NCBI GenBank assembly: GCA_030612585.1
Contig: JAUWNP010000176.1
Span: 1 to 9,268, forward strand
DNA from: Anaerolineae bacterium
GTDB taxonomy: Bacteria > Chloroflexota > Anaerolineae > B4-G1
Direction: 5' to 3'
DNA length: 9,268 nt
The notes below the pieces were generated by a model that saw only the letters and a program-made list of their open reading frames with translations, was not told the DNA's origin and made no database searches. The position numbers and the translations under genes were made by a program. Shown in pieces: positions 1 to 5,614 of this stretch (its first letter is position 1; each line of letters begins with the position of its first letter).

Positions 1-79
1 TCACTCAGTCTGCAACCCGCCTCGCTGCCATCACTGTGGCACATATTAGGCGCGGTCAGGGGCAAACAGCAGTCATCGC

Positions 80-457
80 TCACGAACCGCTCTTGTGGAT
101 GGGCAGCCGCCGCACGCGAATACGGCGGTCAGTCACGCTTAAGATAGCGCCAGCAGCCAGATCGTCGGCGAACTGCCGCAAGGCTACATCCAAGTGTGCG
201 TTCACCGATGCCGGCCGCATATCGCTCAGGCGGAAGATGATGACGCTAGGCAAGCCTGCGCCGCTGTGGGCCAGTAGGTCGCCAAATCCCAGGTCGCTGG
301 TCAACAGGATTTGCCCCTCTCGGCAGGCCCGGACCAGGATGTCGGGATCAGCCAGGCGATCGAGTCTCAGTTCGTGCAGGTGCACAGCCCTGTGCCCGAG
401 GTCTCGCAGGAATGCCACAGTTACCGGCGAGATCCCCATGTTGGCCAGAAACTTCAC
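80..457 (-). CDS. DUF5615 PIN-like toxin of a toxin-antitoxin pair
   Basis: 125-residue protein with the layout of the DUF5615 (PIN-like, Mut7-C-related) family: an N-terminal MKFLA strand, then LGHRAVHLHEL (residues 20-30), then an ILLTSDLGFGDLLA segment (50-63). Family members are presumed RNases that act as toxins beside a DUF433 partner. The chosen start is GTG at 457, whose GTGA overlaps the TGA of the DUF433 gene; the reading frame is open further upstream, but that part only shadows the antitoxin gene. This start makes the protein begin at the family's usual first strand. Two acidic positions usual in the family look replaced: the Asp after MKFLA is Asn6, and the second Asp of the TxDxDFG-type motif is Gly57 (Asp55 is kept). 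Activity may therefore be weakened or lost. Family assignment is firm; the toxin role is inferred from family and context. Confidence 0.82.
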   Translation of the reverse strand: MKFLANMGISPVTVAFLRDLGHRAVHLHELRLDRLADPDILVRACREGQILLTSDLGFGDLLAHSGAGLPSVIIFRLSDMRPASVNAHLDVALRQFADDLAAGAILSVTDRRIRVRRLPIHKSGS

Positions 458-690
458 GCTAGCACCATTTCCAATTCGTGTACTGAGTCCTCGGCCATCC
501 AGGCCGCGTAGCGCAGCGCCTGATGAATGTCCTCCGGCTCGAGGTAAGGATAGTCTGCGATGATCTCCCCAGCCGTCATCCCGTTTGCCACCAGGTTCAC
601 GATGAGGGCCACCGTGATGCGCATCCCCCGGATGCACGCCCGCCCGCCCATAACGCTCGGATCGAAGGTGATACGATCAAGTTCCCACAT
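454..690 (-). CDS. DUF433 antitoxin
   Basis: 78-residue protein matching the DUF433 family (VapB45-like antitoxins). It starts WELDRITFDPSVMGG, followed by the conserved core RACIRGMRITV (residues 18-28), then an acidic helical half with MTAGEIIADYPYLEPEDIHQAL (38-59), the usual helix-turn-helix-like region. Length is normal for the family. The ATG at 690 is preceded by an AAAGGTAG purine stretch about 10 nt away. The gene comes first in the pair and overlaps the toxin gene by 4 nt, so the two are translationally coupled. The expected job is to bind and neutralise the DUF5615 protein and to repress the pair's own promoter; this is known for related pairs and inferred here. Confidence 0.87.
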   Translation of the reverse strand: MWELDRITFDPSVMGGRACIRGMRITVALIVNLVANGMTAGEIIADYPYLEPEDIHQALRYAAWMAEDSVHELEMVLA

Positions 691-716
691 AGTGTCACCA
701 CTACCTTTCTGCCATC

Positions 717-745
717 ATTGTAGCACAGCCGCGCCGGAGACACAA
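717..745 (-). promoter_or_regulatory. Candidate sigma70-type promoter of the toxin-antitoxin pair
   Basis: Read on the minus strand, TTGTGT (740-745) is followed by a 17-nt spacer and TACAAT (717-722, 5 of 6 to TATAAT). It ends 26 nt before the DUF433 ATG, a normal distance. The -35 element is weak (3 of 6). Found by eye only. Confidence 0.45.
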
Positions 746-1158
746 GCGGAGCATAGTGAGGGGAATCGTAGCAGTTCTGAGGCCCTCTAAGGCCCTTCAG
801 AGCCCTTCTGCGGCGTTTGGCAAATTCATCAACCCCACCCTCAACAGCCGGCATGCCACTAGACGCACTCTGTGGCCTCCCAAGCGCTTTTGGGTTTCGT
901 TCTGCTACGAATCCCCAGTGAGCGTATCACGTTGGAGACAGGAATGAGCGGGTGGAGAGGCGATTTATAGAAACAGCCGAGGAACACGGAGGGCTGATTT
1001 GGGCCACCGACACGTTGCAGCCGGAAGGACACAAGGACACTGCCGTATGCGCTGTACGAAGTGTTGAGCGGGACACCGTTGGGCCGGCTGCGCAGCCACC
1101 AGCGCCGAGTGAGTGGCCGTAAATCTACCCGCGAGCGGAATCCCCCTGGGCGCGAGAG
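746..1158. other. Gap between divergent transcription units, no convincing gene
   Basis: Open frames on both strands here read as low-complexity, Arg/Ser/Pro-rich translations with no recognisable domain and no good ribosome site. What can be seen is a set of three imperfect 10-bp repeats (781-810), a weak 5-bp hairpin CCCAA/TTGGG with a T-rich tail (879-900) that is too weak to call a terminator, and a perfect 12-bp palindrome GGCTGCGCAGCC (1086-1097). The toxin-antitoxin pair leaves to the left and the metabolic operon to the right, so this gap probably holds upstream regulatory DNA for both. Confidence 0.5.
781..810. repeat. Three imperfect 10-bp tandem repeats
   Basis: GGCCCTCTAA, GGCCCTTCAG and AGCCCTTCTG stand head to tail, sharing the core GCCCT. 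The period is close to one DNA turn, and the array sits about 36 bp upstream of the -35 element of the toxin-antitoxin promoter. It could be a protein-binding array or simple chance; only three units are present. Confidence 0.35.
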
Positions 1159-1187
1159 TTGCGCCTTATCACACAATGTGATAAACT
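1159..1187 (+). promoter_or_regulatory. Candidate promoter of the metabolic operon
   Basis: TTGCGC (1159-1164), a 17-nt spacer and TAAACT (1182-1187, 4 of 6 to TATAAT). TGA directly before the -10 element gives an extended -10 (TGN). The -35 match is poor (3 of 6), as is tolerated with an extended -10. It would give a leader of about 70 nt before the first ATG at 1267. The same TTG could be read as an in-frame start codon, but it has no ribosome site. Confidence 0.4.
1166..1184. promoter_or_regulatory. Palindromic operator candidate inside the promoter spacer
   Basis: TTATCACACAATGTGATAA is a perfect 8-bp inverted repeat (TTATCACA/TGTGATAA) around a 3-nt centre. It fills almost all the spacer between the candidate -35 and -10 and overlaps the first bases of the -10, where a bound dimeric regulator would block polymerase. 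The half-sites resemble CRP halves but in the opposite order (TCACA-N3-TGTGA, not TGTGA-N6-TCACA), so CRP is not implied. It is AT-rich against its surroundings. No regulator gene is in the window. Confidence 0.55.
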
Positions 1188-1266
1188 CAGCACATCCACC
1201 CACTCGGTTGCGCACCGGTCACAGGAAGGCAGAATACACCCCAGGAGTAGCAAGGAGCAGACGGCG

Positions 1267-2709
1267 ATGATCACGCTTCCCCCAAGGAGAACACCTGCCG
1301 GAGAAGTCCTCACGACGATGCGAAAAGCCAGCGAGCACGATGCCAAATGGCAGGAAGGAAAAACGTGGAGCCTGGTCTATCGCACCAGCGATGACGTGAC
1401 CGAACTGCTCAAGGAAGCCTACACGATGTTCTTCTCGGAGAACGGCCTGAACCCCACTGCCTTTCCCAGCCTGAAGAAGTTCGAGGCAGAGGTGGTGGCG
1501 ATGACGGCCAGCCTTCTCGGCGGCGATGAGGAGACCGTGGGCAACATGACCTCCGGGGGAACGGAAAGCCTCTTGATGGCGGTCAAAACCGCCCGCGAGT
1601 GGGGCCGGGGCACAAAGTCCATTGCCGCGCCGGAGATGATTCTGCCCGCGAGCGCCCATCCGGCCTTTGAGAAAGCGGCTCACTACTTCTCCGTCAAACC
1701 GGTGCACATCCCGGTCGGGCCGGATTTCCGGGCCGACGTCGCAGCCGCCCAGGACGCCATCACTCCCAACACTGTTCTGATGGTCGGCTCCGCGCCGTCC
1801 TATCCGCAGGGCGTGGTAGACCCCATCGTCGAACTGGCCCAGATCGCTCAGGAGAACAATATCCTCTTCCACACGGACGCTTGCGTGGGCGGCTTTATGC
1901 TGCCCTTCGTGCGCAAGTTGGGGTACAGCGTGCCGGAGTTTGATCTCAGCGTGCCCGGCGTCACCTCAATCTCGGTGGACCTGCACAAGTACGCCTACGC
2001 CGCCAAAGGGGCTTCCGTCATCCTGTACAAGAACGGCCCCTTGCGCCGGCATCAATTCTTCGTGCACACCGACTGGTCCGGCGGCATCTACGCCTCGCCG
2101 ACCATGGCGGGTACCAAGCCGGGCGGCCCGATAGCAGCCGCCTGGGCCATCATGAACTATCTGGGCGAAGAGGGATACCTGGATATCAGCGATACCGTTA
2201 TGAAAACGACCGCCAAACTCAGGGAGGGGATTGACGCCATCGAAGGCATCAAAATCCTGGGCGCCCCGGTGATGAGCGTCCTGGCTATCGGTTCCGACGC
2301 ACTGAACGTCTACGAAATCGCCGACGAACTGACGCAACACGGCTGGCACCTGGACCGGCAGCAATTCCCGCCCAGCCTACACCTCACCGTGACCCACGCT
2401 CACGCCCAGGTCGCCGACCAATTCCTCGGCGATTTGAGGCAAGCAGTGACCCAAGCAAAGAGGTTCAGTTTCAACAAACTGGCAAATTCCCTGAAGGTGA
2501 GCCTGGTCCGGGCTGCGGCCAGACTCTTGCCCGCCAATCTGATGAGCAAATTGACTGCCCGCTCGTCTTCGGTGACGGGGCTCAAGGGAGCGCACCTGCC
2601 TCAGCGTTCGGCCGCGATGTACGGCATGATGGCCTCCCTGCCCAATCGCGGCGACCTGAGCGAACTCGTTCTGGATGTGTTGGACAATCTGACCCGGCTG
2701 GAAGAATAG
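1267..2709 (+). CDS. Sphingosine-1-phosphate-lyase-like PLP-dependent enzyme
   Basis: 480-residue fold-type I PLP enzyme of the group II decarboxylase / sphingosine-1-phosphate lyase branch. Visible landmarks, in order: WSLVY (34-38, Tyr38 aligned with the SPL active-site Tyr); NGLNPTAFPSLKKFEAEVV (59-77, the SPL-type entrance motif); TSGGTES (95-101, phosphate cup); His131 (ring stacking); HTDACVGGF (202-210, Asp204 to the pyridine nitrogen); DLHKYAYAAKG with Lys241 as the Schiff-base lysine. There is no N-terminal membrane helix, as in soluble bacterial members. SPL proper cleaves phosphorylated long-chain bases into phosphoethanolamine and an aldehyde. Around the lysine, DLHKYAY differs from the typical DTHKYGY, so another substrate, or decarboxylase activity, is possible. 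The start at 1267 has AAGGAG 9 nt upstream; an open frame from TTG 1159 has none. It is the first gene of the operon and the next gene follows within 15 nt. Fold is firm, substrate unknown. Confidence 0.88.
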   Translation: MITLPPRRTPAGEVLTTMRKASEHDAKWQEGKTWSLVYRTSDDVTELLKEAYTMFFSENGLNPTAFPSLKKFEAEVVAMTASLLGGDEETVGNMTSGGTESLLMAVKTAREWGRGTKSIAAPEMILPASAHPAFEKAAHYFSVKPVHIPVGPDFRADVAAAQDAITPNTVLMVGSAPSYPQGVVDPIVELAQIAQENNILFHTDACVGGFMLPFVRKLGYSVPEFDLSVPGVTSISVDLHKYAYAAKGASVILYKNGPLRRHQFFVHTDWSGGIYASPTMAGTKPGGPIAAAWAIMNYLGEEGYLDISDTVMKTTAKLREGIDAIEGIKILGAPVMSVLAIGSDALNVYEIADELTQHGWHLDRQQFPPSLHLTVTHAHAQVADQFLGDLRQAVTQAKRFSFNKLANSLKVSLVRAAARLLPANLMSKLTARSSSVTGLKGAHLPQRSAAMYGMMASLPNRGDLSELVLDVLDNLTRLEE

Positions 2710-2724
2710 GTGCGCGAGACCGCA

Positions 2725-3450
2725 ATGACCGTATTGTTGATCACTGCCGTTGTCTTTTTCGCTGCGCTCGCGCAGACCCTGTCGGGCTTTGGTTTCGCCC
2801 TGATCCTTATGCCTATCGTTACCATCTGGGTGGGCCTGCAAACGGCCGCGCCCCTGGTCGCCCTCACGGCCCTGACGTCGAACACCGTCAACCTCATCCG
2901 CTACCGCCGGGCGGTGGACATCCGCGAGGTGTTGCGTCTGGGCGCGGCTTCGGCGCTCGGGATACCGGTCGGCCTGTGGGCGCTTGCCAATGTGGACGAA
3001 TCCATCATCAAACCGTTGCTGGGGCTGGTCTTGATCGCTTACGCCGTCTACAGGTTGATACGCCCGGTGGGATCGCGCCTGTGTTCCCCGCGCTGGGTCT
3101 ATCCCGTCGGTTTTGTCGCCGGCTGCCTGGGCGGGGCCTACAACACACCCGGCCCTCCGTTGATCGTCTACGGCTCGCTCCGGCAGTGGTCCAGGCAGAA
3201 GTTTCGGGCCGTCTTGCAGACCTTTTTCTTTTTCAACGGTGTGTTGGTCGTCGCGTCCCATTACGTGGCCCAGCACCTGACTCCGACCGTGCTGACGTTT
3301 TACGCCTACGCCGTGCCCGCGCTTCTGTTGGGCATACTGGCCGGCTCCCGCGTTGACAGCAAACTGAACCACGACCGCTTCCGTGTTATCGTCACGGCGA
3401 TGATCCTGCTACTGGGCCTCTCGCTTGCGATTGGCTTGGGGAAGCCTTGA
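2725..3450 (+). CDS. TSUP (TauE/SafE) family membrane permease
   Basis: 241-residue, strongly hydrophobic protein with about seven to eight predicted membrane segments. Two family landmarks are clear: QTLSGFGFAL in the first segment (17-26), and its internal-repeat counterpart GCLGGAYNTPGPP (133-145) in the middle. TSUP proteins carry sulfite, sulfonates such as taurine or sulfoacetate, or other small organic anions across the inner membrane. The cargo cannot be read from sequence. The start is uncertain. ATG 2725 has AGGTG 12 nt upstream and gives a normal N-terminus, while GTG 2710, directly after the previous stop, would add five residues. Either way the gene is coupled to the PLP enzyme upstream, and its TGA overlaps or nearly touches the dehydrogenase start. 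It may import the substrate or export an acidic product of the lyase-like enzyme. Confidence 0.85.
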   Translation: MTVLLITAVVFFAALAQTLSGFGFALILMPIVTIWVGLQTAAPLVALTALTSNTVNLIRYRRAVDIREVLRLGAASALGIPVGLWALANVDESIIKPLLGLVLIAYAVYRLIRPVGSRLCSPRWVYPVGFVAGCLGGAYNTPGPPLIVYGSLRQWSRQKFRAVLQTFFFFNGVLVVASHYVAQHLTPTVLTFYAYAVPALLLGILAGSRVDSKLNHDRFRVIVTAMILLLGLSLAIGLGKP

Positions 3451-3458
3451 GACGAACT

Positions 3459-4691
3459 ATGAGGACAATGACCCTGCAAGTCTCTGTCCCGAGAATACTG
3501 CTCACGCGGCTACTGGGACGCATCTCCAAAGCCGCCTACTTTGCGCCCGTCTCTCCTCTGCGCCTGCTCGACCTGCCCGATCCGCCGCTGCCCGCGTCCG
3601 ATTGGGTGCGCGTCCGCAACCGGCTGTGCGGCATCTGCGGCAGTGACTTGCATCAACTCTTTGTGGACGCTGGACTGGACGTAGCGCCCGTCGCGTTGCC
3701 CTCCCACCAGCGCATCTACCTGGGCCACGAGATGGTGGGCCAGGTGGTGGAGGTTGGCGCGGCAGTCGAGGACTTTGAAGTTGGGGATCGAGTGGTGCGG
3801 TGGGGGCGGGCCGACGATTGCCGGGCGCGGGGCCGCGCGGAACTGTGCCCCGCCTGCGCCCGCGGGCACCGGGTGCTGTGCCAGTTCGCCTCCGAGCCGA
3901 GGGAGCATCACCCCATCGGCGGCGGCTTCGGCGATAGTTTCATCACCCCGGCCAGCACGTTGCTGCCCGTCCCCGACGATCTGAGCAACGAGCAGGCGAT
4001 TTTCGCCGAACCGGCGGCGGTCGCCATCCACGCCGCCTACCGTCGCCCGGTGGAGGCAGGGGAGCGGGTGCTGGTTCTGGGATGTGGCACGATTGGCTTC
4101 TTGCTGATGCAGTCCATACGCACCCTGCAGCCCGCTTGCGAGATCACCGCCGTCGCCCAGTTCCCCTGGCAGGCCGACCTGGCCCTGGAGTACGGCGCGC
4201 AGCACGTCTTCCTGGCGGACGATGATGGCTTTGCCGAAACAGCCCGTCTGACCGGCGCGCGGCTGCACGAAGGGAGGGCCGGCAATCGGATGCTGCTGGG
4301 CGGCTTTGACTTGATCTTTGACGTGGTCGGCATAGAGAGCACACTGAACAACGCGCTCCGCTGGACGCGGGCCGGGGGCACAGTCGTGCTGGTGGGCGTC
4401 AACCTGCACCGGATGCGGCTGGACGTGACGCCGGTCTGGTACCAGGAGGTGAATTTGATCGGCGCGGTGGGACACGACGTGGTGACGTGGGAGGGGGAAT
4501 ATCTCTCCACCTTCGAGTTGGCGATGCGCTGGATGCAGATGGGGAAACTGGATTGCGACGGGCTGCTCACTCACCGCTTTCCTTTGGATGACTATCGTCA
4601 GGCCTTCCTCACGGCGGTAGATAAACAGAACCATCGTTCGATCAAAGTGGCTTTTGATTTGGGCAAGAACACTACAACGAATTGGGAATAG
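3459..4691 (+). CDS. Zinc-dependent medium-chain alcohol/polyol dehydrogenase
   Basis: 410-residue MDR-superfamily enzyme of the threonine/sorbitol dehydrogenase type. The GroES-like half shows catalytic-zinc ligands Cys60 (in CGICGSD) and His90-Glu91 (in LGHE), and four structural-zinc cysteines at 121, 130, 133 and 141. The first cysteine gap is X8 rather than the classic X2. A Rossmann motif LVLGCGTIG opens the NAD(P)-binding half near residue 205. It should oxidise a secondary alcohol or polyol, or reduce an aldehyde or ketone; the lyase-like enzyme upstream could supply an aldehyde. Start choice is open among TTG 3447 (4-nt overlap with the TSUP stop), ATG 3459 and ATG 3468; 3459 is taken, but no start has a strong ribosome site. 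The oddity is at the end: the last residues, TTTNWE, and the TAG are encoded by the left inverted-repeat arm of the unit at 4670-5585, so the native C-terminus was probably different. Confidence 0.87.
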   Translation: MRTMTLQVSVPRILLTRLLGRISKAAYFAPVSPLRLLDLPDPPLPASDWVRVRNRLCGICGSDLHQLFVDAGLDVAPVALPSHQRIYLGHEMVGQVVEVGAAVEDFEVGDRVVRWGRADDCRARGRAELCPACARGHRVLCQFASEPREHHPIGGGFGDSFITPASTLLPVPDDLSNEQAIFAEPAAVAIHAAYRRPVEAGERVLVLGCGTIGFLLMQSIRTLQPACEITAVAQFPWQADLALEYGAQHVFLADDDGFAETARLTGARLHEGRAGNRMLLGGFDLIFDVVGIESTLNNALRWTRAGGTVVLVGVNLHRMRLDVTPVWYQEVNLIGAVGHDVVTWEGEYLSTFELAMRWMQMGKLDCDGLLTHRFPLDDYRQAFLTAVDKQNHRSIKVAFDLGKNTTTNWE

Positions 4692-4699
4692 AGCGAATT
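4670..4699 (+). repeat. Left 30-bp inverted-repeat arm
   Basis: Begins CACTACAACGAATTGGGAAT and continues to 4699. It pairs base for base with 5556-5585 except A4690 opposite C5565 and G4693 opposite T5562; the second is a G-U wobble in RNA. It overlaps the last seven codons of the dehydrogenase gene including its stop, and ends 15 nt before the GxxExxY ATG. CGAATTG occurs twice in it and its edge, at 4678-4684 and 4694-4700, 16 bp apart. Confidence 0.9.
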
Positions 4700-4714
4700 G
4701 AAGAAGTGAGAATC

Positions 4715-5512
4715 ATGGTCAAACTAATACACCCTGAACTGAGTTATGACGTGCGGGGCGTGCTTCTCAATGTGTACAACAGTCTTGGCCCTATGCTCAA
4801 GGAAGAATACTACAGGGATGCCATTGTCCTCGGAACGGGGAAACGCGGGATTGTGTGCGAAGCGGAGAAGGCCTTTGAAGTCTTCTACGAAGGCGAACGA
4901 GTCGGTCTGTACTTTGTGGACGTGTGGATTGAGAACGGCAAGATGTTACTCGAACTCAAAGTGGCGCTTGCAATCCTACCCATTCACAAAGCGCAAGCCA
5001 TCTCGTATCTGAAAGTCACCAATGCCGACCTGGCGATTGTGGTCAACTATGGCGGCCCATCACTTGAGGACGAGCGGCTGCCCAACTTCCTGCGCGACAA
5101 GCAACCAGAGTTTGTTTGGCGGCCCCGGCCCGTTGCTCAAGGGTTACTCTATCCTGATCTAGTAAACGGTATCCAGCGAGCCTGCCACCGTGTTCATTTC
5201 ACCCTGGGTCCGGGATTCTTTCATCAGGTCTACCGGCGCGCCACAATGATCGAACTGCGTCGCAGTGATCTCAGCTACGACTATATCAAACGGTTGCCCG
5301 TGGAATACGAAGGCCAACTTCTAGGCCACCAAGATGTTCGTCTAATCCTGGTGGAAGGCAAAGTGCTACTGGCTACGTTCGCCCTTCGCCAGACCGACGA
5401 GGCCATGGCGGAACTACTCAAAGCACACCTGCGTCGCCTGGGCCTCAAACTCGGCCTCCTGGCGAATTTCTACGGTACCAGACTCGTAGTGAGGCTGGTT
5501 CGGATCAAATAG
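4715..5512 (+). CDS. Tandem-domain GxxExxY protein, PD-(D/E)XK-like core in the first half
   Basis: 265 residues, about twice the usual 120-130 of the GxxExxY family, made of two family-like halves. First half (about 5-115): LGPMLKEEYY (24-33) keeps the Glu and Tyr of the name motif but has Met for Gly. Nuclease-fold landmarks are intact: Glu51, Asp69, Glu80-Leu-Lys82, Gln94 and Tyr98. Second half (about 145-265): LGPGFFHQVY (164-173) keeps Gly and Tyr but has His for Glu. Asp207 remains, yet the ELK triad is Ala-Thr-Phe (220-222), so this copy should be catalytically dead. The family has no settled function; a relation to PD-(D/E)XK nucleases is suggested by the D...ExK pattern. The start at 4715 follows the purine-rich GAAGAAGTGAG and lies inside the inverted repeats; an in-frame ATG at 4682 falls within the left arm and is less likely. 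Codon use looks less GC-rich than in its neighbours. Confidence 0.8.
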   Translation: MVKLIHPELSYDVRGVLLNVYNSLGPMLKEEYYRDAIVLGTGKRGIVCEAEKAFEVFYEGERVGLYFVDVWIENGKMLLELKVALAILPIHKAQAISYLKVTNADLAIVVNYGGPSLEDERLPNFLRDKQPEFVWRPRPVAQGLLYPDLVNGIQRACHRVHFTLGPGFFHQVYRRATMIELRRSDLSYDYIKRLPVEYEGQLLGHQDVRLILVEGKVLLATFALRQTDEAMAELLKAHLRRLGLKLGLLANFYGTRLVVRLVRIK

Positions 5513-5555
5513 ATGCACGACGGATTTAGAAAAAGTCGAATCGGGTCGGCGTGAA

Positions 5556-5585
5556 AATTCGTTCCATTCCCAATTCGTTGTAGTG
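5556..5585 (-). repeat. Right 30-bp inverted-repeat arm
   Basis: Reverse complement of 4670-4699 with two transitions. AATTCGTT occurs twice in it (5556-5563 and 5572-5579), the same 16-bp step as in the left arm. It starts 43 nt after the GxxExxY stop and ends 15 nt before the strong ribosome site of the next gene. No T-run follows, so it is not an ordinary intrinsic terminator. Confidence 0.9.
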
Positions 5586-5600
5586 CTTCTGACAAACACA

Positions 5601-5608
5601 AAGGAGGA
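5601..5608 (+). promoter_or_regulatory. Strong ribosome binding site of the first UMF1 gene
   Basis: AAGGAGGA is one of the two best Shine-Dalgarno sites in the window, 6 nt before ATG 5615. It fixes that start. It lies just outside the right inverted-repeat arm, so the inserted unit did not damage it. Confidence 0.85.
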
Positions 5609-5614
5609 GACCAA

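Larger units (their letters stand above)
4670..5585 (+). mobile_element. 916-bp inverted-repeat-bounded unit carrying a GxxExxY gene
   Basis: The unit is bounded by 30-bp inverted repeats that match at 28 positions, with the outer 20 bp identical. It holds one gene, a tandem GxxExxY protein, and no transposase. It sits between two tightly spaced operon genes. Two sampled 60-bp lines inside are about 50-52% GC, against 60-68% for two lines in the dehydrogenase just upstream. Cutting at the repeat ends would leave the dehydrogenase reading into AAC TTC TGA, with the next gene's ribosome site intact 22 nt on. No direct target duplication is visible, so the exact ends and the mode of movement are unknown. 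Alternatives are a non-autonomous element moved in trans, or an RNA-processing unit in which the arms pair in the transcript. Confidence 0.6.

Noticed and set aside
465..479. Copy of the repeat-arm core (14 of 15 matches to 5564-5578)
   Set aside because: It lies in the antitoxin's coding sequence for the HELEMV stretch, similarity stops at both sides and no partner arm is nearby, so chance is the better explanation.
879..900. Hairpin with T-rich tail as a terminator
   Set aside because: The stem is only 5 bp and the tail is TTTCGTTCT, too weak to support a terminator; no gene ends just before it on either strand.
1086..1097. 12-bp palindrome GGCTGCGCAGCC as an operator
   Set aside because: Short GC-only palindromes are expected by chance in GC-rich DNA, and it is about 60 bp upstream of the candidate promoter without a partner site.
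859..1215. Possible small minus-strand gene in the intergenic gap
   Set aside because: Composition looks like translated non-coding DNA, with no domain or ribosome site, and it would overlap the operon promoter.
1159..1266. N-terminal extension of the PLP enzyme from TTG 1159
   Set aside because: The extra 36 residues show no family similarity, run through the palindrome, and lack a ribosome site, whereas ATG 1267 has AAGGAG at good spacing.
2377..3372. Long antisense open frame across the end of the PLP gene and the TSUP gene
   Set aside because: Its translation is rich in Gln, Arg, Gly and His without a domain; it mirrors the high-GC third codon positions of two clear genes.
3510..4634. 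Antisense open frame of 374 codons opposite the dehydrogenase
   Set aside because: Same shadow pattern, no motif, and the sense strand has full zinc and Rossmann motifs.
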